A program made the translations under genes and the position numbers. Shown here piece after piece: positions 42,772 to 51,383 of a DNA stretch of 64,000 nucleotides. A model generated the notes under the pieces. It was not told the DNA's origin and did no database searches. It saw only the letters and a program-made list of their open reading frames with translations. Within the stretch, counting starts at the first letter, position 1. Each line of letters begins with the position of its first letter. The DNA is from Roseateles_B sp041906185 (GTDB taxonomy: Bacteria > Pseudomonadota > Gammaproteobacteria > Burkholderiales > Burkholderiaceae_C), in contig JAYRJQ010000015.1 of assembly GCA_041906185.1 (NCBI GenBank), forward strand, positions 84,675 through 148,674. Reading direction: 5' to 3'.

Positions 42772-44583
42772 TTATTGAATGGGCAGCTCGCGGTCCAGCG
42801 GCTCGGCCGGCCGCGCCGGGATCGCTGCGCCCGCATGCTGGGCTTGGAAGCGCTTGTGCGCATCGTAGGGAAAGACGTCGTGCACGTGGCCGGCCAGGAT
42901 GCGCTCCTTGTGGCCCTGCCAGAACTCGGCATCGAGGAGATCGGCGTGGTGGCGCATGAAGAGCTCGCGCACGCCCGGATGGCCCAGCAGGAAGGGGCCG
43001 AAGGTCTCGGGGAAGACGTCGCGCGGGCCGACGCTGTACCAGACCTCGCCGGAGAGTTCCTCTTCCTCGTTGCGCGGTGCCGGCACGCGGCGGAAGTTGC
43101 AGTCGGTGAGGTACTCGATCTCGTCGTAGTCGTAGAACACGACCTTGCCGTGGCGAGTCACGCCGAAGTTCTTCCAGAGCATGTCGCCCGGGAAGATGTT
43201 GGCGGCCACCAGGTCCTTGATCGCGTTGCCGTACTCGATGACGGCATGCTCCAGCTGCTGCGGCGTGGCTTCCTGGATGTAGATGTTGAGCGGCACCATG
43301 CGGCGCTCGATGTAGACGTGCTTCAGGATCAGGTCCTCGCCCTTCTCCTCGACGAGGCTCGGGCAGAAGGTCTTGAGCTCCTTGATCAGCTCTTCCTCGA
43401 AGCGGTAGCGCGGGAAGGCGACGTTGCTGTACTCCAGCGTGTCCGCCATGCGGCCCACGCGGTCGTGCTGCTTCACGAGCAGGTACTTGCTCTGGATGAG
43501 CTCGCGCGTCGTCTCCTTCTGCGGCGGGAAGTAGTCCTTGATCAGCTTGAAGACGAAGGGGTAGCTCGGCAGGTCGAACACCAGCATCACCATGCCCTTG
43601 ATGCCGGGCGCGATGCGGAACTTGTCGCTGGAGTGGCGCAGGTGGTTGAGGAAGTCGCGGTAGAAGAGGTTCTTGCCGTGCTTCTGCAGGCCGATGGCGC
43701 TGTAGAGCTCGGCCCGCGGCTTGCGCGGCATCAGCGAGCGCAGGAACTGCACATAGGCGCTGGGCACCTCGGCATCGACCATGAAGTAGGCCCGCGCGAA
43801 GCTGAAGAGCATCAGCAGGTCGTCCTCGCCGAAGAGCGCCGCGTCGATGTAGAGGAAGCCGTGGTCGTTGTGCAGGATGGGCAGCGCGAACGGCGTCTCG
43901 GTGAAGCCGTTGATGATCTTGCCGACGAGGTAGGCGCCCTTGTTCCGGTAGAACAGGCTGGAGAGCACCTGGATCTGGAAATTGGTGCGCCAGCGGAAGA
44001 GCCCCAGCTCGCGCTGCACGGCGCCAAGCACGCTGTCGACGTCACGGCCGAGGTCCTCGAAGTCGCGGGCCAGCTGGAAGTTGTGGACGATGCGGATCAT
44101 CGTGTCCCGCAGCGTCTCCCGCGTGGGGTAGTAGCAGCGGAACGTCGGCGTGGCGGCAGGCTCCTCGTTCTCGATGTATTCCGTCGAGACGGCGGGCCGC
44201 ACGAAGATGAAGTCGTTGTGGAAGTAGCCGTGGTGCAGGATGCGCGTGCAGGCCGAGTTGAAGAAGGTCTCGGCCAGCTCGGGCTGCAGGTGGTTGGTCA
44301 GCAGGCCGATGTAGTGCAGCTTCACCTGCTGCCACACCGTCATGGGCAGCCGGCTGACCTGGAACTCGGCCTCGAGCATCTCGACGGCCTCGTCCACCCG
44401 CTTGTCGTAGAACTCGATCCGCTGCGCCTGCGCCTTCTGCTGCCCGTGCCAGTCCGCGCGCTCGAAGCGCTTCTTGGCCTCGGCCGTGGTCGCGCGAAAG
44501 AGCCGGTAGTGCTTGTTGAAGCCGCCCAGCAGGGCTTGCGCGATCAGATGGGCGCGGGAGTCGGTGAGCTGCTGCGGAAACAT
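42772..44583 (-). CDS. aceK: Isocitrate dehydrogenase kinase/phosphatase
   Basis: 603 residues, full length. Bifunctional enzyme that phosphorylates isocitrate dehydrogenase on acetate and fatty acids, sending isocitrate to the glyoxylate shunt, and dephosphorylates it otherwise. Seen: the N-terminal regulatory region (HYRLFRATTAEAKKRFERADW), the ATP loop APGIKGMVMLVFDLPSYPFVFKLIKD, LKHVYIERRMVPLNIY and the catalytic block FPGDMLWKNFGVTRHGKVVFYDYDEIEYL. It is not next to aceA/aceB; it sits between carbonic anhydrase and thiolase genes, 31 bp from the former, which fits a general role in growth on C2 and acyl-CoA sources. Confidence 0.97.
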   Translation of the reverse strand: MFPQQLTDSRAHLIAQALLGGFNKHYRLFRATTAEAKKRFERADWHGQQKAQAQRIEFYDKRVDEAVEMLEAEFQVSRLPMTVWQQVKLHYIGLLTNHLQPELAETFFNSACTRILHHGYFHNDFIFVRPAVSTEYIENEEPAATPTFRCYYPTRETLRDTMIRIVHNFQLARDFEDLGRDVDSVLGAVQRELGLFRWRTNFQIQVLSSLFYRNKGAYLVGKIINGFTETPFALPILHNDHGFLYIDAALFGEDDLLMLFSFARAYFMVDAEVPSAYVQFLRSLMPRKPRAELYSAIGLQKHGKNLFYRDFLNHLRHSSDKFRIAPGIKGMVMLVFDLPSYPFVFKLIKDYFPPQKETTRELIQSKYLLVKQHDRVGRMADTLEYSNVAFPRYRFEEELIKELKTFCPSLVEEKGEDLILKHVYIERRMVPLNIYIQEATPQQLEHAVIEYGNAIKDLVAANIFPGDMLWKNFGVTRHGKVVFYDYDEIEYLTDCNFRRVPAPRNEEEELSGEVWYSVGPRDVFPETFGPFLLGHPGVRELFMRHHADLLDAEFWQGHKERILAGHVHDVFPYDAHKRFQAQHAGAAIPARPAEPLDRELPIQ

Positions 44584-44614
44584 GGCGGACGGCCTTCGGG
44601 CTGCGGCGAGGCGC

Positions 44615-45286
44615 TCAGCTTACGCGGGCCGCTTCGTAGCGCTGCTTGACGGCGCTCAAGGCCTTCTGGAACGCCGAGGCGAGCTGCTCGGGCGCGCCGA
44701 CGGTGATCCGCAGGTCCTCCAGCAACCCGTTGTGCAGGCCGTAGACCCAGCCATGCACGACGACCTCCTGCCCGCGGGCCCAGGCGTCCTGCACGACGGT
44801 CGTCTGGCAGGCGTTGCGGGCCTGCTCCAGCACATTGAGCTCGCACAGGGCGTTGACGCGCTGGCGCTCGTCCAGGCTGTCCAGCCACTCGAGGTGGTGG
44901 TTGCGCACGTCCTGCACATGGCGCAGCCAGTTGTCGACAAGGCCCACGCGCTGGTCCAGCAGCGCGGCCTTCACGCCGCCGCAGTTGGAGTGGCCGACCA
45001 CGATGATGTGCTTGACCTTCAGCGAGTCCACGGCGAACTGCATCACCGAGAGGCAGTTGAGGTCCGAGTGCACGACCACGTTCGCCACGTTGCGGTGCAC
45101 GAAGAGCTCGCCCGGCAGCAGGTTGACCAGCTCGTTGGCCGGCACGCGGCTGTCGGCGCAGCCGATCCAGAGGTACTCGGGCGTCTGCTGCTTCAGCAGG
45201 CGCGAGAAGAAGCCCGGCTCACGCGTCTCGGTCTCGGACGCCCAGCGCTTGTTGCTTTCCAGCAGTTCTTGCAGTTCGGTGCTCAT
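44615..45286 (-). CDS. can: Beta-class carbonic anhydrase
   Basis: 223 residues. Interconverts CO2 and bicarbonate. Zinc ligands are clear: Cys43 with Asp45-Arg47 in CADSRVPANE, His99 and Cys102 in GHSNCGGVKAAL. Typical surroundings RNVANVV and LVDNWLRHVQDVR are present. The ATG at 45286 begins MSTELQELLESNKRW, the family start. It lies 31 bp upstream of aceK and 90 bp after the ivd stop on the same strand; bicarbonate supply for the carboxylase of leucine catabolism is a plausible link. Confidence 0.96.
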   Translation of the reverse strand: MSTELQELLESNKRWASETETREPGFFSRLLKQQTPEYLWIGCADSRVPANELVNLLPGELFVHRNVANVVVHSDLNCLSVMQFAVDSLKVKHIIVVGHSNCGGVKAALLDQRVGLVDNWLRHVQDVRNHHLEWLDSLDERQRVNALCELNVLEQARNACQTTVVQDAWARGQEVVVHGWVYGLHNGLLEDLRITVGAPEQLASAFQKALSAVKQRYEAARVS

Positions 45287-45376
45287 GGCCGCATTGTCGA
45301 ATCGTGGGGCGATCCAGCCCTGCCCATTGGGCAAGGCTGACTTCGTTCCGGGGGCTTGCCGGCCCCCGGCGGGGCA

Positions 45377-46555
45377 TCACATCGTTTCGGCGAACAGCTC
45401 GCGGCCGATCAGCATGCGGCGGATCTCGCTGGTGCCGGCGCCGATCTCGTACAGCTTGGCATCGCGCCACAGGCGGCCCAGCGGGTACTCGTTGATGTAG
45501 CCGTTGCCACCGAAGATCTGCACGCCCTCGCCGGCCATCCAGGTGGCCTTCTCGGCGGTCCACAGGATGACGGAGGCGCAGTCCTTGCGCACCTGGCGCA
45601 CGTGTTCGGTGCCCAGCATGTCGAGGTTCTTGGCCACGGTGTAGGCGAAGGAACGGGCGGCCTGCAGCACGGTGTACATGTCCGCGACCTTGCCCTGGAT
45701 GAGCTGGAACTCGCCGATGCTCTGGCCAAACTGCTTGCGGTCGTGGATGTAGGGGATCACGTTGTCCATGACGGACTGCATGATGCCCAGCGGGCCGCCG
45801 GTCAGCACGGCGCGCTCGTAGTCGAGGCCGGACATCAGCACCTTGGCGCCGCTGTTCACGGCCCCCAGCACGTTCTCGGCCGGCACTTCCACGTTCTCGA
45901 AGACCAGCTCGCCGGTGTGGCTGCCGCGCATGCCCAGCTTGTCCAGCTTCTGGGCGATGGAGAAGCCCTTCATGCCCTTTTCGATCAGGAAGGCCGTGAC
46001 GCCGCGCGCGCCCAGCTCCGGCTCGGTCTTGGCATAGACCACCAGCGTGTCGGCGTCGGGGCCGTTGGTGATCCACATCTTGTTGCCGTTCAGGACGTAG
46101 TAGCCGCCCTTGTCCTCGGCCTTGAGCTTCATGCTGATGACGTCGGAGCCGGCGCCCGGTTCGCTCATGGCCAGCGCGCCCACGTGCTCGCCGCTGATCA
46201 GCTTGGGCAGGTACTTGGCCTTCTGCGCCTCGTTGCCGTTGCGGTTGATCTGGTTCACGCACAGATTGCTGTGCGCGCCATACGACAGGCCTACCGAGGC
46301 GCTGGCGCGGCTGATCTCCTCCATCGCCACCATGTGGGCGAGGTAGCCCATGTTGGCGCCGCCGTATTGCTCCGGCACGGTGATGCCCAGCACGCCCAGG
46401 TCGCCCATCTTGCGCCACAGGTCCATCGGGAACTGGTCGTTGCGGTCGATCTCGGCGGCACGCGGGGCGATCTCGGCCTGCGCAAAGTCGCGCACGGCGT
46501 CGCGCAGCGCGTCGATGTCTTCACCAAGTTGGAAATTCAGGCCGGGCAGGTTCAT
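45377..46555 (-). CDS. ivd: Isovaleryl-CoA dehydrogenase
   Basis: 392 residues. FAD enzyme that oxidises isovaleryl-CoA in leucine breakdown. Seen: ALAMSEPGAGSDVISMKLKA, YVLNGNKMWITNGPDADTLVVYAKT, and catalytic Glu247 in GLDYERAVLTGGPLGIM; the position of this Glu in the G helix, with a Gly (YEIGAGTSEIRR) where short-chain enzymes have their Glu, separates isovaleryl- from butyryl-type dehydrogenases. The rest of a liu cluster (carboxylase, lyase) is not in the window. A perfect 16-bp palindrome of LiuR type lies about 96 bp upstream. Confidence 0.95.
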   Translation of the reverse strand: MNLPGLNFQLGEDIDALRDAVRDFAQAEIAPRAAEIDRNDQFPMDLWRKMGDLGVLGITVPEQYGGANMGYLAHMVAMEEISRASASVGLSYGAHSNLCVNQINRNGNEAQKAKYLPKLISGEHVGALAMSEPGAGSDVISMKLKAEDKGGYYVLNGNKMWITNGPDADTLVVYAKTEPELGARGVTAFLIEKGMKGFSIAQKLDKLGMRGSHTGELVFENVEVPAENVLGAVNSGAKVLMSGLDYERAVLTGGPLGIMQSVMDNVIPYIHDRKQFGQSIGEFQLIQGKVADMYTVLQAARSFAYTVAKNLDMLGTEHVRQVRKDCASVILWTAEKATWMAGEGVQIFGGNGYINEYPLGRLWRDAKLYEIGAGTSEIRRMLIGRELFAETM

Positions 46556-46650
46556 CTCAGTCTCCGAGGCAGGTTGTGCAGGGCCGGCGCACCCACTTCC
46601 GGGGCGCATCCAGGCGGGCGCCCCGCATCTTCCGTGCCGGGCGCAACTTT

Positions 46651-46666
46651 ACGTTTACGTAAACGT
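46651..46666. promoter_or_regulatory. Perfect 16-bp palindrome in front of ivd (LiuR-type operator)
   Basis: ACGTTTACGTAAACGT is fully self-complementary; on the ivd strand it reads TTGACG then the palindrome's TTTACGTAAACGT and TAAAG. It resembles the operators described for LiuR, a MerR-family regulator of branched-chain amino-acid degradation in proteobacteria. TTGACG could also serve as the -35 box. No MerR gene is in the window, so the regulator would act in trans. Confidence 0.6.
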
Positions 46667-46819
46667 CAATTCTAGCCAGGTGTGCCAAAGGTCGCAGGAC
46701 ATTCGATGCAACCGTTCTCAACATTTCAAGCAAATACGAAAGTGCCGGACACTGCCTGGACGCCCTATGAACAATGTCGGCAGCGCCCTTCTTTGGTGCC
46801 TGCCGTCGAGGAGAGAGAC

Positions 46820-48385
46820 ATGCTGAACCAATGGTCCTTCAAGCGTCGCATCGCACTGCTGACCGTCAGTGCCATGCTGGGGGTGATGGTCCTGCTGCTG
46901 CTGACCACCTACCAGACCTACGTCGAGATCATGGGCAGCCGACGGGAGATGCTGCAGACCGCCGTGCAGTCGGTCTTCCACGTGGTGGACGGCTACCGCC
47001 AGCAGGCCGCCAGCGGCAAGCTCAGCCCCGAGGCCGCCCAGGCCGCCGCCAAGGAGGCCATCCGCCAGGCGCGCTACGGCGGGGCCGACGGCAAGACCGA
47101 GTACCTCTACGCCTGGACGCTGGACGGTGTCAGCGTGATGCACCCCATCAAGCCGGAATGGGCCGGCCAGAACATGGTGGACAAGCTCAAGGACGCCGAC
47201 GGCCGCTTCACCATCCGCGACATGATCGACGGCCTTCGGGCCAGCCGCGACGGCCGCGCCTATATCGACACCCAGTTCCCCCGCCCCGGCAAGACCGAGT
47301 CCGTGCCCAAGCTCCAGTTCGTCATGGCCGTGCCTGAATGGAACTGGCTGGTGGGCTCCGGCCTCTACATGGATGACGTCAAGGCGCTGGTCTGGACCGC
47401 CGCCCTCACCCGCCTGGGTCTGGGCCTCGCGGTGTTCGCGGGCGTGGGCTTCATCGGCTGGGTCATCACCCGCAGCGTCCTGCAGCAGCTGGGCGGCGAG
47501 CCGGCGGAGGCCATGGAGGCGATGCGCGCCGTGGCGGCCGGGGACCTGCGCAGCAACGGCCGTCTGGCGGACGAGCACAGCCTGCTGGGCCAGCTGCAGC
47601 ACATGGTCCAGGCCCTCAACGGCACGATGAGCCAGCTGCGGGCGGCCGGGGACTCCATCAGCACCGCGGCCGGCGAGATCGCCCAGGGCAACCACGACCT
47701 CTCCGCCCGCACCGAGCAGACGGCTTCCAACCTCGAAGAGACCGCCAGCTCCATGGAGGAGATGAACGGGGCGGTCAGCCAGTCCGCGGACACCGCGCGC
47801 CAGGCCAACCAGCTCGCCGTGTCGGCCGCCGAGGCGGCGCAGCGTGGCGGCCAGGTGGTGGGGCAGGTCACGCAGAGCATGGCCAGCATCACCGAGAGCT
47901 CCCGCAAGATCGGCGACATCATCGGGGTGATCGACGGCATCGCCTTCCAGACCAACATCCTGGCGCTGAACGCGGCCGTGGAGGCCGCCCGTGCGGGCGA
48001 GCAGGGCCGCGGCTTCGCGGTGGTGGCCGGCGAAGTGCGCTCGCTGGCGCAGCGCAGCGCCGAGGCGGCCCGCGAGATCAAGACGCTGATCGGCACCTCG
48101 GTCGCCAATGTCGAACAGGGCGCCGGCCTGGTGCAGAGCACGGGCCAGGCCATGCAGGACATCACCAGCAGCGTCAGCCGCGTCGCAGACCTGATCGGCG
48201 AGATCGCCGCCGCCTCGGCCGAACAGCGCGACGGCATCCAGCAGGTCAACCAGGCGGTCGCCCAGCTGGACCAGATGACGCAGCAGAACGCGGCCCTGGT
48301 CGAGGAATCCGCCGCCGCCGCGCAGTCCATGCGCGACCAGGCGCAGCAGCTCTCGGAAGCCATCGCCGCCTTCCGACTGGGCTGA
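46820..48385 (+). CDS. Methyl-accepting chemotaxis protein with a Cache (sCache_2-like) sensor
   Basis: 521 residues. TM1 about 10-30; periplasmic domain of about 155 residues with GKTEYLYAWTLDGVSVMHPIKPEWAGQNM, FTIRDMIDG and VPEWNWLVGSGLYMDDV, the pattern of single Cache domains that bind small carboxylates; TM2 about 195-215; HAMP; signalling domain with IIGVIDGIAFQTNILALNAA. Ends EAIAAFRLG without the CheR pentapeptide. GAGGAGAG before the ATG at 46820 fixes the start. It is divergent from ivd, sharing the 264-bp region with the palindrome. Confidence 0.94.
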   Translation: MLNQWSFKRRIALLTVSAMLGVMVLLLLTTYQTYVEIMGSRREMLQTAVQSVFHVVDGYRQQAASGKLSPEAAQAAAKEAIRQARYGGADGKTEYLYAWTLDGVSVMHPIKPEWAGQNMVDKLKDADGRFTIRDMIDGLRASRDGRAYIDTQFPRPGKTESVPKLQFVMAVPEWNWLVGSGLYMDDVKALVWTAALTRLGLGLAVFAGVGFIGWVITRSVLQQLGGEPAEAMEAMRAVAAGDLRSNGRLADEHSLLGQLQHMVQALNGTMSQLRAAGDSISTAAGEIAQGNHDLSARTEQTASNLEETASSMEEMNGAVSQSADTARQANQLAVSAAEAAQRGGQVVGQVTQSMASITESSRKIGDIIGVIDGIAFQTNILALNAAVEAARAGEQGRGFAVVAGEVRSLAQRSAEAAREIKTLIGTSVANVEQGAGLVQSTGQAMQDITSSVSRVADLIGEIAAASAEQRDGIQQVNQAVAQLDQMTQQNAALVEESAAAAQSMRDQAQQLSEAIAAFRLG

Positions 48386-48589
48386 GGCACCGGCCCCGCC
48401 CCGCACGGATCGGCTCGATCGGGCGGGCCGGCCCACGGCGCAACGCCCCGGGCGCCGCCGCGTGCAGTGCATCACGGGGCTTCCGGGGCTGCCCGAGGGA
48501 CGGCCGGGCGGCGTCCGCAAACTTGCCCCAGATCATGGATCGGCCGGCAGGCGCTGCCTAGCATGGCGCCTTCCTGAAGGATCCATGCC

Positions 48590-50134
48590 ATGCGCCAGAA
48601 CCTGCCTGTCACCCAGCGCGCCTACGAAGTGCCCGCCGAGGCCACCCTGATGTCCGTGACGGACCCGCAGGGGCGCATCACCTACGCCAATGCCGCCTTC
48701 AGCGAGGCCAGCGGCTTTTCCATCGAGGAGCTGGTGGGCCAGCCCCACAACCTGGTTCGCCATCCCGACATGCCGGCGGCAGCCTTCAGCGATCTCTGGA
48801 CCAGCCTGAAGGCCGGCCACGCCTGGACTGGCCTCGTGAAGAACCGCCGCAAGAACGGCGACCACTACTGGGTCAAGGCCAATGTCACGCCGCTCCACCG
48901 GGACGGCCGCCTGCTGGGCTATGTCTCGGTCCGCACCCGGCCCGAGGCGGGCGAGGTGCAGGCCGCCGAGCGGCTGTACGCCATCTTCCGCGAGGGCGCG
49001 AGCACCGCGCCGCGGCTGCATCGCGGCTGGGTGCTGCCGCGTTGGCGCTGGAGCCCGGCGGCGCTGGCCCACACCCTGCCCTGGCGCGCCCGCTGCGCCC
49101 TGCCGCCGGTGCTGCTGTGGCTGGCCGGGCTGGCCGGCGCGGCACTGGCCGGGGTCGCCGGCTCGGCCCTCCTGCTGATGGCCCTGGGCACCGGCGCGCT
49201 GCTCCTGGCGGCGCTCGGCTGGCAGGAATGGCAGCTGGTGCGCCCGATGCACACGCTTCAGCACCGCGTCCAGGCCCTGGCTGCCGGCCGCACCGACGAG
49301 GCCCGCCAGCCCGCCCGCAGCGACGCCCTGGGCCAGGCGCTGCGGGCGCTCAACCAGGTCGGGCTGAACCTGCGCGCCCTGAGCGGCGACGTCCAGCACC
49401 AGACGCGCGGGATGGATGCCGCCAGCCACGAGATGCGCCTGGGCCACGAGGACCTGCATGCGCGGACCGAGCAGGCCGCCTCCCATCTCCAGCAGACCGC
49501 CGCCTCGATGGACCAGCTCAGCGCCGCGGTGAGCGCCAATGCCGCGTCGGCGGCGCGTGCCGCCCAGCTCATCGCCGAGGCCCGCGAGAACGCGCGCCGC
49601 GGTGGCGAGCAGGTCGAGACCATGGTCGCGACGATGGCCGGCATCAGCGAGTCCAGCCGGCGTATCGCGCCCATCATCGGGCTGATCGACAGCATCGCCT
49701 TCCAGACCAACATCCTCGCGCTGAATGCCGCGGTCGAGGCCGCGCGTGCCGGCGAGCAGGGCCGCGGTTTCGCGGTCGTGGCGGGCGAGGTGCGCGTGCT
49801 GGCCCAGCGCGCGGGCGAGGCGGCCCGGGAGATCCGCGGCATGATCGCGCGCAGCGCGGAGCAGGTGGCCTCCGGCACCGAGGTGGCCGACGCCACCGGC
49901 CGGACGATGCAGGGCATCGTCGAGGAGGTGCGGGACCTGGCCGGCCTCATCGCCGGCATCAGCCTGTCCACCCAGGAGCAGGCGCAGGGGCTCAGCCAGA
50001 TCAGCCAGGCCGTCGCCCAGCTCGACGAGATGACCGGCCAGAACGCCGCGCTGGTGGAGCAGTCGGTGAACGCATCCGGGCAGCTGAAGGAGCGCACTGA
50101 GCGCCTGAGTGCGGCGGCACGGGTGTTCTGCTGA
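48590..50134 (+). CDS. aer: Aer-like chemoreceptor with N-terminal PAS domain
   Basis: 514 residues. PAS domain first (about 15-125: TLMSVTDPQGRITYANAAFSEASGFSIEELVGQPHNLVRHPDMP; GDHYWVKANVTPLHRDGRLLGYVSVRT), as in FAD-binding Aer proteins for energy taxis; then a hydrophobic double helix (about 165-205), no periplasmic domain, and a signalling domain with PIIGLIDSIAFQTNILALNAA. The tip deviates slightly from the other three receptors (IAPIIGLIDS). Whether the PAS domain binds FAD or haem is not shown. 204 bp separate it from the Cache receptor upstream on the same strand. Confidence 0.9.
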   Translation: MRQNLPVTQRAYEVPAEATLMSVTDPQGRITYANAAFSEASGFSIEELVGQPHNLVRHPDMPAAAFSDLWTSLKAGHAWTGLVKNRRKNGDHYWVKANVTPLHRDGRLLGYVSVRTRPEAGEVQAAERLYAIFREGASTAPRLHRGWVLPRWRWSPAALAHTLPWRARCALPPVLLWLAGLAGAALAGVAGSALLLMALGTGALLLAALGWQEWQLVRPMHTLQHRVQALAAGRTDEARQPARSDALGQALRALNQVGLNLRALSGDVQHQTRGMDAASHEMRLGHEDLHARTEQAASHLQQTAASMDQLSAAVSANAASAARAAQLIAEARENARRGGEQVETMVATMAGISESSRRIAPIIGLIDSIAFQTNILALNAAVEAARAGEQGRGFAVVAGEVRVLAQRAGEAAREIRGMIARSAEQVASGTEVADATGRTMQGIVEEVRDLAGLIAGISLSTQEQAQGLSQISQAVAQLDEMTGQNAALVEQSVNASGQLKERTERLSAAARVFC

Positions 50135-50171
50135 CCGGGACAGGCCGTAGCGCCCGGATGCCGAGGAGGCC

Positions 50172-50663
50172 TCAGCCGGCCTCGTTCCAGATGAGGGTGC
50201 CGTTGCGCCACCAGCCCGGCACCTGAGGCGGGCTGCCGCCCTCGCCCGCGCAGTGCGGGCCCTGGGGCGGCATCCCGGACCGCGTCGGGAGCCAGCGGCC
50301 GAGCCCGGCCACGCGCTCGATGACCGCGGGCACCTCCGTCGCGTAGCCGTGGACGGCTGACTGGAAGCGGGCCTCGCTCACCTGCGTGCCGAGCACCAGG
50401 CGCACACGCACCACCTCGGCGTCGAACATCGGGTGGGCCATGGACGCCTGCACAGCGCGCCAGTCGAAGGCACCGAGGGCGCCCAGCAAGCGGCATGCGG
50501 CGACCGCGTCGATCCGCTGCGAGGCCACGCCGAACCGGCAGACGAAGCGCCCACCCTCGAAACGAGCGTCGCCAGAGGCCGCGACCCGCACCGTGTAGAC
50601 CGGGCAGGCGCCATCGCAGCCCGCCCGTTCGAACTCGACAAAGGCGCCCTCGGGAACGGGCAC
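50172..50663 (-). CDS. DUF6438-type protein, N-terminus uncertain
   Basis: 163 residues from a GTG at 50663. EFERAGCDGACPVYTVRVAASGDARFEGG at the start is the signature of DUF6438 proteins (two Cys around GACPVY). The gene is probably longer: in the same frame upstream, without any ATG, GTG or TTG, lies a membrane helix (ASLIAGLGLALTVALVSAES) preceded by an in-frame TGA, while an ATG at 50844 opens in another frame. So either a frameshift or a non-standard start is present. Function unknown; exported or membrane-anchored if the helix belongs to it. Confidence 0.6.
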   Translation of the reverse strand: MPVPEGAFVEFERAGCDGACPVYTVRVAASGDARFEGGRFVCRFGVASQRIDAVAACRLLGALGAFDWRAVQASMAHPMFDAEVVRVRLVLGTQVSEARFQSAVHGYATEVPAVIERVAGLGRWLPTRSGMPPQGPHCAGEGGSPPQVPGWWRNGTLIWNEAG

Positions 50664-50896
50664 GCTGCCAGTCGGCTCCCCCGGGACTCCCTGCTGAAAG
50701 TGGACGTCGTCCCGCGAAGGCCAGAGGCTTTCCGCGCTGACCAGCGCGACGGTCAGCGCCAGGCCGAGGCCGGCGATGAGCGACGCCGCGAGCGGGGGCG
50801 GCCGGATGAAGCCGCCCCACCCGCCGCCGAGCTGTCGTCCTCATGGAGGATCGACGGAGCGAGGCGGCGGTGCTCCGGCATGGCGGCGCAGGTGGC

Positions 50897-51367
50897 TTAC
50901 AGGAAACGCTCCAGCAGCTTGCGCGAGTGGCGGTCCAGCGCGAAGCGGTCCGGCACCAGGAACTGCAGGCCATGGCTGCTGGTGATCATCAGCTTGCCTT
51001 CGCCCAGGCGGCGGATGTCTTCCTCGGTCTTGAGAATGAACTGCGCATCTCCCCGCTCGGTGCGGACCGTCCATTGGCTGGGCGTGGAGAAGGTGCTCAC
51101 GGCGAGCAGGGCCTGCACGGTGGGCATGAACTCGCGCACGGCGAACTCCGCGTCGAGCAGCTCGCGGTCGGCGGGCGGCAGGGCCGAGAGGCGCGGGATC
51201 CAGGCGAGCTCGTGACCGTCCTGGCCGACGAGGGACACGCCCTCGTCGGGCGCGGAAATGGGGTGGGCGCGCACGGGCGTCACGGCGCCATGGAACTGGC
51301 CGTCGGCGTCGATGAGATCGAGGCGGCCCAGGGCGTTGCGGGAGAGGCGCTGGTAAGGGGTCGTCAT
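50897..51367 (-). CDS. Cyanophycin-associated DUF1854 protein
   Basis: 156 residues. DUF1854 proteins are found beside cyanophycin genes in proteobacteria. Seen: LGRLDLIDADGQFHGAVTPVRAHPISAPDEGVSLVGQDGHELAWIPRLSALP, then WTVRTERGDAQFILKTEEDIRRLGEGKLMITSSHGLQFLVPD with several conserved acidic residues. No catalytic motif I can name. Its start follows the ABC transporter stop by 16 bp on the same strand, so the two are an operon, divergent from the synthetases. Confidence 0.87.
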   Translation of the reverse strand: MTTPYQRLSRNALGRLDLIDADGQFHGAVTPVRAHPISAPDEGVSLVGQDGHELAWIPRLSALPPADRELLDAEFAVREFMPTVQALLAVSTFSTPSQWTVRTERGDAQFILKTEEDIRRLGEGKLMITSSHGLQFLVPDRFALDRHSRKLLERFL

Positions 51368-51383
51368 GGGGCTCTCCGGCAGG

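Noticed and set aside
45348..45369. GC-rich hairpin after ivd as a terminator
   Set aside because: CCGGGGGC/GCCCCCGG pairs well but no U-run follows on the minus strand, and can lies just downstream on the same strand; read-through seems likely.
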